Origin: Terrilactibacillus laevilacticus
GTDB lineage: Bacteria; Bacillota; Bacilli; Bacillales; Sporolactobacillaceae
Assembly: GCF_006517395.1 (NCBI RefSeq)
Contig: NZ_VDCY01000005.1
Span: forward strand, 1-64,000
DNA length: 64,000 nt
Direction of reading: 5' to 3'
The position numbers were made by a program, and so were the translations under genes. Positions 7,181 to 16,253 of the stretch are shown here, in pieces. Within the stretch, counting starts at the first letter, position 1, and every line of letters begins with the position of its first letter. The notes beneath the pieces were generated by a model that saw only the letters and a list, made by a program, of their open reading frames with translations, was not told the origin of the DNA and made no database searches.

Positions 7181-9748
7181 ATGACCACACTGCAATCAAC
7201 GAAATGTCAGATTAACATCGATAAATTAAATAAAGATATTGATCTTTTTCCTCAAGTAGCTAAAATTACAAACGATATGAATACCACCTATAAAGGTGTA
7301 TCAAGGCTTGTCATGTTAGATCGTTATTCATTCAAAGACACAGCAAAAACAACGCTAGCTGAAGGCGATTTTGTTGTTCTTACAATAAAGGAAGATCCTA
7401 AATTTCCGGCAAGAGGAACAGGGTTTGTATTAGACCTTGACTATAATAAACGACTTGCAACTGTTCAAATTGAAGAAGAGTTTAGGGGCATACTCGAACA
7501 CGAAGCCGCTAAAAACGGAATTATTAAAACGAGTATTGATGTGCTAGATAAACCTTTAGAAATTTATTATGAACAAATCGCCCTTCGTAATGCCAAAGGT
7601 CTTGCAGCTGTTGAAAAAACACCTGAAAAACAAAAAGAGTGGGAAGAAAAATTTTATAAAGAACTCGTCTCTCTTAACTTTGTGCCAGCCGGACGTGTTA
7701 TCTACGGTGCTGGTGCAAATACTCAAACCACATTCTTTAATTGTTATGTCATGCCTTATGTGGAAGACAGCCGCGAAGGTATTTCAGAACATCGTAAGAA
7801 AGTGATGGAGATTATGTCTAGAGGCGGCGGTGTTGGGACAAACGGAAGTACATTGCGTCCTAGACATGCCCTCGCTAAAGGAGTTAACGGTAAATCATCT
7901 GGGTCTGTCTCATGGTTAAATGACATTGCTCAATTGACTCATCTCGTTGAACAAGGAGGAAGCCGCAGAGGTGCACAAATGATCATGCTGCAATCTGATC
8001 ACCCTGATATTGTTGAATTTATTATCTCCAAAATGCAAAATCCACGTATTTTAAGATATTTAATCGAAAATACACAGGATGAACAAATTAAAAAGCAAGC
8101 AAAAGATAAATTAAAATTTACACCTCTAACTGAGATAGAACAAAATATGTATCAAGGGATCGTCAATTTTAAGGATATCGAGGGACATGGCGGTTTTAGT
8201 GAGAGTGCTATTAGTGATGCTGAACTAAAATTAAGAGACGGTGGAACGTATAGTGTTCATCAGCCTGATTTCCTTTCTGGTGCAAATATTAGTGTTTGTA
8301 TCACGAACGATTTTATGGAAGCTGTCAAGACCGATGAAGACTATGAACTTCGTTTCCCTGATATTGATCATTATTCTCTAGATGAGAAAAACGACTACAA
8401 TGCCCACTGGCATGAAGTCGGTGATGTTCGCGAATGGGAAAAACTTGGGTACAAAGTTCGCGTTTATCGAAAAATAAAAGCGAGAGAATTATGGAATTTG
8501 ATTAATATTTGTGCTACTTATTCTGCTGAGCCTGGTATTTTCTTTATTGATAATGCCAATAACGATACCAATGCAAAAGCCTATGGACAAAAAGTTGTAG
8601 CAACGAACCCATGTGGTGAACAACCTCTCGCTCCGTATTCTGTATGTAACCTAGGTGCCATAAACTTGGCTAATGTAGCTAATAAACAAGACAAAGTAGT
8701 TGATTTTGATAAATTGCGTCAAATTGTTGAAGTTGCTGTTCGGATGCAAGATAACGTTATTGATGCAACGCCATATTTCTTAGAAGAAAATAAAAAGCAA
8801 GCTCTCGGAGAACGTCGAATCGGTCTTGGTGTCATGGGGCTTCATGATCTTCTTATTTACTGCGAACAAAAATACGGTTCTAAAGAAGGAAATGCATTAG
8901 TTGATCAAATCTTTGAAGTTATGGCTGTTACCGCTTATCGTACCAGTATTCAAATTGCCAAAGAGAAAGGAAGTTTCCCTTTCTTAATAGGTCAAACTGA
9001 AGAAGAAACGAATAAACTAAGAAAAGCTTTTATTCAAACAGGCTATATGAAAAAAATGCCTAAAGACATTCATGAAGCTATTCTAGAGAACGGAATTCGC
9101 AACTCTCACTTGTTAACCGTTGCGCCAACAGGAAGTACAGGTACAATGGTTGGTGTCTCTACAGGACTTGAGCCTTACTTCTCCTTCTCCTACTTTAGAA
9201 GCGGAAGACTTGGTAAGTTTATTGAAGTCAATGCGGATATCGTTCAAGAATATCTTGATCAAAACCCAGATGTTGATCATCACAACTTGCCGGATTGGTT
9301 CGTATCTGCCATGGAACTTTCACCAGAGGCACACGCAGATACACAATGTGTTATCCAACGTTGGGTAGATAGTTCGATAAGTAAAACGGTCAACGCCCCG
9401 CGTGGTTATTCCGTTAAACAAGTTCAACAGGTTTATGAACGTCTCTATAACGGAAAAGCTAAAGGCGGTACAGTATATGTTGATGGGAGCCGCGACGCAC
9501 AAGTTCTTACCCTTAAAAGTGAAGAAAGTGCAGGAGAACAAACTGAACTGGACTTGACATTCGATGAGCATGACGATAAACCTAAAGTCTATTTGGTTGA
9601 TACGATTACAGAATTAGAATCAACCAATGTCACAATTGGCAGTGAAGTTGGTAACACATGTCCTGTATGTAGACAAGGGGAAGTTCGTGATATTGGCGGT
9701 TGCAATACTTGTGATAACTGTGGTGCCCAATTAAAATGTGGGTTGTAA
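7181..9748 (+). CDS. nrdJ: Adenosylcobalamin-dependent (class II) ribonucleotide reductase
   Basis: It reduces ribonucleotides to deoxyribonucleotides using coenzyme B12 to make the thiyl radical, with or without oxygen. The ten-stranded barrel carries TFFNCYVMPY, NPCGEQPLAPYSVCNLGAINL (first active-site Cys in NPCGE) and the finger-loop region VAPTGSTGTM. The C-terminal tail has paired cysteines (CPVCRQG, CNTCDNCG, LKCGL) that reduce the active site and may bind metal. The start at 7181 follows AAAAGGAG with 8-9 bases spacing, giving 855 residues; an ATG at 7130 lacks a ribosome binding site. It is a single gene ended by a terminator. B. subtilis uses class I enzymes instead, so this implies a B12 supply. 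Confidence 0.93.
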   Translation: MTTLQSTKCQINIDKLNKDIDLFPQVAKITNDMNTTYKGVSRLVMLDRYSFKDTAKTTLAEGDFVVLTIKEDPKFPARGTGFVLDLDYNKRLATVQIEEEFRGILEHEAAKNGIIKTSIDVLDKPLEIYYEQIALRNAKGLAAVEKTPEKQKEWEEKFYKELVSLNFVPAGRVIYGAGANTQTTFFNCYVMPYVEDSREGISEHRKKVMEIMSRGGGVGTNGSTLRPRHALAKGVNGKSSGSVSWLNDIAQLTHLVEQGGSRRGAQMIMLQSDHPDIVEFIISKMQNPRILRYLIENTQDEQIKKQAKDKLKFTPLTEIEQNMYQGIVNFKDIEGHGGFSESAISDAELKLRDGGTYSVHQPDFLSGANISVCITNDFMEAVKTDEDYELRFPDIDHYSLDEKNDYNAHWHEVGDVREWEKLGYKVRVYRKIKARELWNLINICATYSAEPGIFFIDNANNDTNAKAYGQKVVATNPCGEQPLAPYSVCNLGAINLANVANKQDKVVDFDKLRQIVEVAVRMQDNVIDATPYFLEENKKQALGERRIGLGVMGLHDLLIYCEQKYGSKEGNALVDQIFEVMAVTAYRTSIQIAKEKGSFPFLIGQTEEETNKLRKAFIQTGYMKKMPKDIHEAILENGIRNSHLLTVAPTGSTGTMVGVSTGLEPYFSFSYFRSGRLGKFIEVNADIVQEYLDQNPDVDHHNLPDWFVSAMELSPEAHADTQCVIQRWVDSSISKTVNAPRGYSVKQVQQVYERLYNGKAKGGTVYVDGSRDAQVLTLKSEESAGEQTELDLTFDEHDDKPKVYLVDTITELESTNVTIGSEVGNTCPVCRQGEVRDIGGCNTCDNCGAQLKCGL

Positions 9749-9757
9749 TTTTAATAC

Positions 9758-9789
9758 AAAAGCTTGAGGGATCCCCTCAAGCTTTTTTT
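9758..9789 (+). terminator. Terminator after nrdJ
   Basis: AAAGCTTGAGG pairs with CCTCAAGCTTT around a GATC-containing loop and is followed by seven T. Confidence 0.9.
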
Positions 9790-10000
9790 ATCATCGTCTT
9801 TACTGGAACTTTTCTTTAATTATCTTCATTACATCTCCAGCCCTCTATATTTGCATGGTTATTCTTATATGATTTTCTCTTAACTCTTAGTCTACTGTCA
9901 TTTTCCTAACCACCCCAGCGCCAAACAATAACATAAAACTTCATTGCATCTTCCTCTCACTGTCTAAATCTACAAGTCTATATTTCTATTTTAACTTACC
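9790..10000. other. Intergenic stretch without visible gene
   Basis: Between the nrdJ terminator and the fruA terminator I find no ORF with a ribosome binding site and no clear structure. Confidence 0.6.
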
Positions 10001-10045
10001 AAAAAAAGAACCAAAGTCACCCGCATTAGGCTAACTTTGGTTCTT
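10001..10045 (-). terminator. Terminator after fruA
   Basis: AAGAACCAAAGT and ACTTTGGTTCTT form the stem. On the minus strand the run of seven A at 10001-10007 gives the U-tract. Confidence 0.85.
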
Positions 10046-10062
10046 ACTTCATGTCAATTTGA

Positions 10063-11997
10063 TTATAGAATATTAACCTCTTTTTCATTTGTTGCTGACT
10101 TCGATGGATGACCAGCGATTTTTTTATCTAATGGTTTTTTCCAGAAACCAAGAATGAGTCCAGATACAACGGCTCCAATCGCAATCGAAACAAGGAATAA
10201 TAAAGCGTGATTAGCAAGGAAGATGACAAAGATACCACCATGCGGTGCAGGAACATTAATATGCCACAATTGAGTTAATCCACCAGCAATCGCGGAACCG
10301 ATGACGTTCGCACCAATAATTCTCATAGGATCTGAGGCTGCGAATGGAATCGCCCCTTCTGTGATGAAAGATAAACCTAAAACATAGTTCGTAATCCCTG
10401 CTTTTTGTTCACTTTCAGTAAATTTATTTTTAAATAGTGTTGTAGCAAGAGCAATTGCGAGCGGTGGAACCATTCCACCTGCCATAACAGCTGCCATCAT
10501 CAAACCATTCGTATTACCGCTACTTGTAAAGACACCGATTGCAAACGTATAAGCTGCTTTATTAACCGGGCCACCCATATCAACGGACATCATTCCACCA
10601 AGAACTAATCCTAAAATAACGGCATTTCCTGTTCCCAAATTGTTAAGAACATTTACAAGTTCTGTATTGACCCAATTGAATATTGGATCTGCAATGTAAT
10701 ACATTAAGCTACCTGTTATCAAAAGGCCGAGAACTGGAAAGATCAAGACAGGTTTCAAACCATCCAAAGACTTTGGTAAATTAGTAAAGACTTTTTTGAG
10801 AAAAAGGATGATCCAACCTGCTAAGAAACCAGCAGCTAGACCACCAAGGAATCCAGCATTAGAGTTTGCAGCTAAAAGTCCACCCACCATACCAGGCATA
10901 AGTGCTGGTCTGTCACCAATACTATAAGCGATATATCCAGCTAAAATCGGTATGAGAAAATGAAACGCTCCGGTTCCCCCAGCAATGGTGCTTAGCATTT
11001 TGAAGATGGAATTGTTTTGTCCTAGCGTATTTTCAAGTAGGAAAGAAACCGCTAGTAATATACCACCACCGACGACGAAAGGTAGCATATGAGAAATCCC
11101 ATTCATTAAATCTTTGTATATTTTACCCCAAACAGAAACCTTATTATCAGATGCTTCTGATTCATCTGAACCACCTTCAGCATGATACGTCGGTGCTTTT
11201 TTGTCTAATACTTTTTGAATAAGCTCCTCTGGTTTACGAATACCACTACTTACAGCTGTTTGTAAAACTCTCTTGCCGTCAAACCTGGCCATCTCAACTT
11301 TTTTATCTGCTGCAACGATAACTCCTACAGCCTGAGCAATTTCAACTTTTGTTAATCGATTTTTTACACCCTCTGAACCATCCGTTTCAACGCGAATAGC
11401 AACACCCATTTCTTCTGCTTTTTTCTTTAAAGCATCTTCTGCCATATAAGTATGAGCGATACCTGTTGGGCAAGCTGTGACGGCAACAATGAATGGTTTA
11501 CCATCTTGTTTGTCGTTGGTTTTCATCTCTTCTCTTTCTTTTTCAGCCTGTTTATGATCAAATAAGCGTACAACATCGGCTGGTGTCTTTGCTTTTTTTA
11601 CTTGTTCAACAAAAGGTTGATCAATCAATAATCTGGATAAGGCAGCTAATGTTTGTAGATGAACATTAGCGGCACCTTCTGGAGCAGCAATCATAAAGAA
11701 TAAGTGTGATGGCTGACCATCAAGAGCCTCGTAATCAACGCCCTTTCTACTCCGTCCAAAAACCACGGTTGCTTCATTAACAGCCCTTGTTTTTGCATGT
11801 GGCATCGCAATGCCATCACCAATCCCCGTACTTGATTCTAATTCACGTTTTAATATCATGTCTTTAAACAACACAGGATCGTTAATTCGGCCTTGATTAT
11901 TTAAACTTGCAATAAGTTCATCAATAGCTTCTTCTTTCGTTGATGCTTTCATATCCATAATCATCACACTTGGTATCATTAAATCTGTGATTTTCAT
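10063..11997 (-). CDS. fruA: Fructose-specific PTS enzyme IIABC
   Basis: It takes up fructose and phosphorylates it to fructose 1-phosphate at the membrane. The IIA domain (1-150) has the phospho-His in GIGDGIAMPHAKT (His67). IIB (about 168-265) has the phospho-Cys in VAVTACPTGIAHTY (Cys176). IIC (about 295-630) is polytopic with GGLLAANSNAGFLGGLAAGF. An upstream in-frame ATG (12015) overlaps the ribosome binding site GAAGGGAG, so 11997 is the start (644 residues). It sits directly after fruR; the 1-phosphofructokinase gene that usually stands between them is absent. A cre lies just upstream. Confidence 0.92.
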   Translation of the reverse strand: MKITDLMIPSVMIMDMKASTKEEAIDELIASLNNQGRINDPVLFKDMILKRELESSTGIGDGIAMPHAKTRAVNEATVVFGRSRKGVDYEALDGQPSHLFFMIAAPEGAANVHLQTLAALSRLLIDQPFVEQVKKAKTPADVVRLFDHKQAEKEREEMKTNDKQDGKPFIVAVTACPTGIAHTYMAEDALKKKAEEMGVAIRVETDGSEGVKNRLTKVEIAQAVGVIVAADKKVEMARFDGKRVLQTAVSSGIRKPEELIQKVLDKKAPTYHAEGGSDESEASDNKVSVWGKIYKDLMNGISHMLPFVVGGGILLAVSFLLENTLGQNNSIFKMLSTIAGGTGAFHFLIPILAGYIAYSIGDRPALMPGMVGGLLAANSNAGFLGGLAAGFLAGWIILFLKKVFTNLPKSLDGLKPVLIFPVLGLLITGSLMYYIADPIFNWVNTELVNVLNNLGTGNAVILGLVLGGMMSVDMGGPVNKAAYTFAIGVFTSSGNTNGLMMAAVMAGGMVPPLAIALATTLFKNKFTESEQKAGITNYVLGLSFITEGAIPFAASDPMRIIGANVIGSAIAGGLTQLWHINVPAPHGGIFVIFLANHALLFLVSIAIGAVVSGLILGFWKKPLDKKIAGHPSKSATNEKEVNIL

Positions 11998-12041
11998 TAT
12001 GAAGGCTCCCTTCAATATAGTATAAATAAACGATCCTTGAG

Positions 12042-12055
12042 TGTAAGCGGTTACA
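12042..12055 (-). promoter_or_regulatory. cre site between fruR and fruA
   Basis: TGTAAGCGGTTACA fits the cre consensus at every position and lies 45 bp before the fruA start, between fruR and fruA. It suggests that fruA has its own CcpA-controlled start or a roadblock point. Confidence 0.75.
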
Positions 12056-12076
12056 TTTCCTAAGCGATTTTCTATC

Positions 12077-12826
12077 TCATTTAGATTCTATCACTGTTGT
12101 TTCTTTTAGTATCATGTCTTTAACCGCTTGAGGTAACTCATTTGTAATAATAGATGCTTTAGAGAGATCAAACATTTTACTAAAGGATACTTCAGTAAAT
12201 TTACTACTATCAGCAAGAATGTAAGATTTTAAGGCAAGTTCTTGTGCCCGTCGTTTAATCATAGCTTCTTCTGGATCTGGTGTTGTATAACCCATATCTA
12301 TATCAATGCCATTAACACCTATAAAGGCTCGATCAAACCTGAAAGTATCAAGGGCTTGAATAGCTATGCTTCCAATAAAAGCTCTTGTATTGGGCTTCAT
12401 CATACCACCGATGAGATAAGTTGCCATATTTTTTTTGACTAAGGCCTCAACATGGGCATATCCATTCGTGACAACGTTTACATTTTTTGCGTGAATAAAA
12501 GAAATCATTTCCAGCGTTGTTGATCCAGCATCAATATAAATACATTCGTTATCCTTGATTTGTTCTGCTGCTATCTTTGCAATGATTCTCTTTTGCTGAA
12601 TGTTTTTGGATGATTTCGTTTCCATATCCTGTTCTTCACTACGTTGTTGCAGCGACATAGCTCCGCCGTGTACTCGCCTTATTAAGTGTTGAACTTCTAA
12701 CTCATGTAGGTCCCGCCTGATCGTGGATTCAGAAGTATGAAGATCGTTAACTAAATCTTGTAACTTCACAATATGTTCTGCTTCAAGACGATTCAAAATG
12801 ATCTTGTGTCTTTCTTCAGCTAACAT
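12077..12826 (-). CDS. fruR: DeoR-family regulator of fructose uptake
   Basis: This is a DeoR/GlpR-type repressor of 249 residues. The N-terminal HTH (residues 6-57) includes LHTSESTIRRDLHELE and the family phrase RVHGGA. The C-terminal DeoRC sensor domain contains IYIDAGSTTLEMI and the FIGVNGID segment. Position immediately upstream of fruA supports control of fructose uptake with fructose 1-phosphate as the usual effector (family knowledge). A GGGGGAAG ribosome binding site precedes the ATG. The stretch before it contains repeated TTCAAA motifs that may be its operator. Confidence 0.88.
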   Translation of the reverse strand: MLAEERHKIILNRLEAEHIVKLQDLVNDLHTSESTIRRDLHELEVQHLIRRVHGGAMSLQQRSEEQDMETKSSKNIQQKRIIAKIAAEQIKDNECIYIDAGSTTLEMISFIHAKNVNVVTNGYAHVEALVKKNMATYLIGGMMKPNTRAFIGSIAIQALDTFRFDRAFIGVNGIDIDMGYTTPDPEEAMIKRRAQELALKSYILADSSKFTEVSFSKMFDLSKASIITNELPQAVKDMILKETTVIESK

Positions 12827-13387
12827 GTTTCTTCCCCCTCCACACTTTTATTTTACCACCAATTCCTTCAAATGCAAGCGTTTCCATTCAAAAACTTTCA
12901 ACTTTTTTATATGGTAAAATCTAATGTATGTCAATACTATTTCTGTGTTTATCCGAATGAATTAATGCGGATCATTTGAGGCTTTAACACACTTCGGTTA
13001 TTATGGTTAGGGATTGTCATTCATTAGAACATGAAGATAAGTCTTCTGTATAAAATTGCTTTTGACTCTGATTTTTCTTAGGCGCTAATCTAGAGGTTGG
13101 AGCCCCTCTCCACTATGTAAACAATCAAATACGTTCATATTACGTTTATAAAAGTCCTCCTACAGTTGAATAACATGACTTAACCCTTTTATCTTAATGT
13201 TTTTTAGCTTGAGAATAAATGGATCCAAAAGCAACCAGAATATAGCTTAAGTTTAATAAAAGATTGTATTTCACTTTGGGTTATTGTTCATCTGGCACTC
13301 TTCATGCCGCTCAAAGCATACGTTTTCCAACCATGCCACTTTATTTGTATACTTAATATCACTATTTTTTTAAAGGAATGAATAGAT
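12827..13387. other. 560-bp intergenic region between fruR and an SDR gene
   Basis: Near fruR (12865-12905) there are TTCAAA repeats and a degenerate cre (TGCAAGCGTTTCCA, two mismatches). These are candidate fruR promoter elements. Further right I see no gene with a start and ribosome binding site. An open frame ending at 13380 has no start codon and no recognisable product. Confidence 0.5.
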
Positions 13388-14179
13388 ATGGATCTAAAAC
13401 TTTCAGACAAACTTGTCCTTGTGACAGGATCATCAGCAGGAATTGGAAAAGCCACAGCAAAAGCTTTTCTTGAAGAAGGTGCCTCTGTGATCATCAATGG
13501 CCGATCAAATGATAAAGTACAGGCTGTTAAAGAGGAATTATCCAAATATGGAAAAGTTCACGGAATTACAGCAGATCTTGCTGATGCTAAAGAATCTAAT
13601 CAATTAATTCAACAAATAAATAATTTAGGAAATTTAGATATTCTGATTAATAATTTAGGCTTTTTTGAAGTAAAAGCATTTACCGACGTTACTGATGAGG
13701 AATGGTTTCGGTACTTTGAAGTCAATGTATTAAGTGCCATTCGTTTATGTCGACATTTTTTGCCTTTGATGCTAAAAAGAGATTCTGGCAGAATCATTAA
13801 TCTTTCTAGTGAAGCAGGCATTAAACCTTTGCCTCACATGATTCCCTATTCAATGACTAAAACATCATTAATTAGTTTATCTAGGGGTTTGGCAGAAATG
13901 ACAAAGGGAACTCATGTCACGGTCAACTCTGTTCTTCCTGGTCCCACTTGGACAGAAGGCGTCGCTCATTACATGGAAGGCGCAGCTCAAGCTGAAAAAC
14001 AAGACCTTGATACGTTTGTTCAAAACTATTTTAAAGATAATGAGCCAACATCACTGATACAGAGATACGCTTCTCCAGAAGAAGTCGCGAGTATGATTGT
14101 TTACCTAGCATCTGAACTGGCATCCGCCATCAATGGTTCTGCTCAAAGAGTTGAAGGCGGTATTATACGTTCAATCTAA
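13388..14179 (+). CDS. SDR-family oxidoreductase
   Basis: This is a cytoplasmic NAD(P)-dependent short-chain dehydrogenase of 263 residues. The cofactor motif TGSSAGIG is at 13-20, and the structural motif reads NNLG (88-91) in place of the usual NNAG. The catalytic Ser140, Tyr154 and Lys158 are present (IINLSSEAG, YSMTK). The substrate is not predictable. AAAGGAATG lies before the ATG. It is a single gene with its own terminator, and its neighbours do not point to a pathway. Confidence 0.88.
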   Translation: MDLKLSDKLVLVTGSSAGIGKATAKAFLEEGASVIINGRSNDKVQAVKEELSKYGKVHGITADLADAKESNQLIQQINNLGNLDILINNLGFFEVKAFTDVTDEEWFRYFEVNVLSAIRLCRHFLPLMLKRDSGRIINLSSEAGIKPLPHMIPYSMTKTSLISLSRGLAEMTKGTHVTVNSVLPGPTWTEGVAHYMEGAAQAEKQDLDTFVQNYFKDNEPTSLIQRYASPEEVASMIVYLASELASAINGSAQRVEGGIIRSI

Positions 14180-14209
14180 TCCATTTAATTCTTTAACTAA
14201 AATGCAAAG

Positions 14210-14250
14210 GAATTCCCAAGAAAATGACTTCTTGGGTTTCTTTATTTTTG
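14210..14250 (+). terminator. Terminator after the SDR gene
   Basis: CCCAAGAA and TTCTTGGG form a stem around AATGAC, followed by a T-rich tract. Confidence 0.8.
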
Positions 14251-14262
14251 ATCAGAATACGA

Positions 14263-14418
14263 CTAGATTAATTTATGTTTACGATCCAACAATTCATCAA
14301 TATCAAAATTAGGATTTATGATTAATAACAAGTTCAATAAATTTTGCATTTTTTTGTCTAATAGAGGGTCTGTTTCAGTTGAAATATTTTTATGGTGTAC
14401 TTTTAGTTTATTTAACAT
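14263..14418 (-). CDS. Small hypothetical protein, 51 residues
   Basis: A short frame begins with MLNKLKVHHKNISTE and ends with DELLDRKHKLI. It is preceded by AGGAGAG 7 bases before the ATG, a strong ribosome binding site. The middle (MQNLLNLLLIINPNFDIDEL) could form an amphipathic or weakly hydrophobic helix. I recognise no family. It starts 16 bp after the stop of another tiny frame on the same strand, so the two may be co-translated. Moderate to low confidence that it is a gene. Confidence 0.4.
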   Translation of the reverse strand: MLNKLKVHHKNISTETDPLLDKKMQNLLNLLLIINPNFDIDELLDRKHKLI

Positions 14419-14434
14419 GATAACATCTCTCCTA

Positions 14435-14554
14435 TTATTTTGATTTGTTATTTGCTATGTCATATTTAAAGTAATACCACATTTTAAGAATAGCCAAACA
14501 CTGAGCGATTGAAATCCCGTAGACAAAAACATTGAAGCTACTTTTCAGTTTCAC
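14435..14554 (-). CDS. Tiny hypothetical protein, 39 residues, possible membrane segment
   Basis: A GTG-started frame encodes a basic N-terminus, a hydrophobic stretch (FNVFVYGISIAQCLAILKMW) and a charged tail ending in NNKSK. Its ribosome binding site is weak. It directly precedes the 51-residue frame. Support is mainly the hydrophobic pattern and tandem arrangement, so this is tentative. The remaining DNA to 14.73 kb shows nothing else. Confidence 0.25.
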   Translation of the reverse strand: MKLKSSFNVFVYGISIAQCLAILKMWYYFKYDIANNKSK

Positions 14555-14678
14555 TATTAGTATATTGTTCTCTATCTAAGATGTGAGGATAAGGTTTATT
14601 TTGTCCTATAATCACCAATTTATGTTTCCTGAATAATATTATTATTCCATCTTTTTAAAAAATGACTATATTAAATAA

Positions 14679-14704
14679 GATCAAAGCCTTATTATTGGCT
14701 TTGA
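14679..14704 (-). terminator. Weak terminator-like hairpin after the OpuC-type operon
   Basis: ATCAAAGCC and GGCTTTGAT form a 9-bp stem just after the transporter stop codon. The minus-strand U-tract is poor. Confidence 0.45.
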
Positions 14705-14732
14705 TGTCCCAATTAAAAAATATCCATCAGCA

Positions 14733-16253
14733 TCATTTCTTTAACAAACCAGCTTGCATTAAGTAGTTTCTAGCTACCGATTCAGGTGACTTCCCTTGAA
14801 CATTCACTTCATAATTCATTTTTAACATTTGATTATCTGTAATCTTTCCGGCCAGTTTATTTAAAACAGTTTCTAGTTCAGGATATTTTTGTAAAGTGCT
14901 TGTTTTAATCAATGGAGCCCCTTGGTATGGAGGGAAAAATTGTTTATCGTCTTTTAAAACAATGAGATGATTTTGTTTTATATCACTATCTGTTGAATAA
15001 GCATCCACAAGATTAATCTTCCCTTTTTTCACAGCAGCATATCGAAGTTTAGGTTCCATCGTTTTTATATTTGAAAAATGAAGGCCATACGTTTTTTGAA
15101 TCCCTTTATATCCATCCGATCGATCTGCAAATTCTAATGTAAAACCTGGTTTTATTTGAGATTCAACCTTTTTCAAATCAGAAATTGTCTTAATTTGATA
15201 CGTATTTGCCAATTTTTCAGGAATAGTTAATGCATAGGTATCACTGAACATCATCGGTTTAAGTAACGTCATGTGGTACTTTTTATCCAGCCCGGTCTTG
15301 GCTTGTTTGTAGACCTCATCTGCACGATGACTCACCGCATGCTCTTTTAAGAATGTTTCAACAGCCGTTCCAGTGAATTCAGGATAAATATCGATGGAAC
15401 CGGACTTTAAGGCGTTAAAAACGAAAGTGGTTTTACCTAGGCCTGGTTTAAGCTGGACAGTGATATCCGTGTCTTGCTCTATCATCAGTTTGTACATATT
15501 AATTAAAATTTCAGGTTCAGAACCTAATTTCCCTGCAATGACGATTTGCTTTTGAGCCCCTCCATGAAAATACGGAAGAACGAATATAAAAGCAACAACA
15601 ATGAAGACACCTATAACCGACTGAATCGCCCGCTTAAAGGATAGCTTTTCAACCAACCTTAAGAGCCAGTCAAAAACAATGGCAAGTAAAGCTGCTGGGA
15701 TGGCACCAATTAAAATTAAGGCATTATCATTTCGATCTATTCCGAGTAAAATAAGATCTCCAAGTCCACCAGCACCGATCAATGCGCTAAGTGTTGCCGT
15801 ACCTACAATGAGAACCATAGCTGTCCGAATGCCTGCCATAATGATTGGCATAGCAAGAGGCAATTCCACTTTCGATAGTCTTTTATTATTTGACATCCCC
15901 ATCGCATTGGCCGCTTCAATGAGAGATGGATCAACATCACGAATTCCCGTATAGGTATTTCTTAAGATCGGAAGAAGTGCATAGACTACTAGAGCTATTA
16001 TTGCAGGAACAGAGCCAATGCCCACAAGTGGGATCAACAATCCTAGTAAGGCAAGAGATGGAATGGTCTGAAGAATGGCTATGACTCCAAGCACCATTTC
16101 AGCCACTTTGGTGTGACGAGAAATGTAAACCCCAAGTGGTATACCTATGAAAACAGCAATAAAGAGCGCGATGAGCGACAATTGCAGGTGTTCTAATAGA
16201 GCTTGTAAGAGTTGACCCTCACGATCATGAAAAACGTTCAGAAACGACGCCAT
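14733..16253 (-). CDS. OpuC-type osmoprotectant ABC transporter, fused permease and substrate-binding protein
   Basis: This subunit imports quaternary amines (glycine betaine, carnitine or choline). Residues 1-215 form an OpuCB-like permease with about six membrane segments and the EAA-like loop EAANAMGMSNNKRLSKVELPLAMPI. Residues about 230-506 are an OpuAC/QAT-type binding domain (IVIAGKLGSEPEILINMY, YPEFTGTAV, VDAYSTDSDI). Fusion of permease and binding domain is known in this family. The ATG follows AAGGAGGGG and overlaps the ATPase gene by 29 bp, indicating translational coupling. It is the second gene of a two-gene operon. Confidence 0.9.
   Translation of the reverse strand: MASFLNVFHDREGQLLQALLEHLQLSLIALFIAVFIGIPLGVYISRHTKVAEMVLGVIAILQTIPSLALLGLLIPLVGIGSVPAIIALVVYALLPILRNTYTGIRDVDPSLIEAANAMGMSNNKRLSKVELPLAMPIIMAGIRTAMVLIVGTATLSALIGAGGLGDLILLGIDRNDNALILIGAIPAALLAIVFDWLLRLVEKLSFKRAIQSVIGVFIVVAFIFVLPYFHGGAQKQIVIAGKLGSEPEILINMYKLMIEQDTDITVQLKPGLGKTTFVFNALKSGSIDIYPEFTGTAVETFLKEHAVSHRADEVYKQAKTGLDKKYHMTLLKPMMFSDTYALTIPEKLANTYQIKTISDLKKVESQIKPGFTLEFADRSDGYKGIQKTYGLHFSNIKTMEPKLRYAAVKKGKINLVDAYSTDSDIKQNHLIVLKDDKQFFPPYQGAPLIKTSTLQKYPELETVLNKLAGKITDNQMLKMNYEVNVQGKSPESVARNYLMQAGLLKK

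Noticed and set aside
12873-12886. cre-like TGCAAGCGTTTCCA upstream of fruR
   Set aside because: It has two mismatches to consensus; mentioned only as a weak possibility in the region note.
13200-13380. Open frame before the SDR gene (LENKWIQKQPEYSLS...)
   Set aside because: It has no start codon, no ribosome binding site and no recognisable product.
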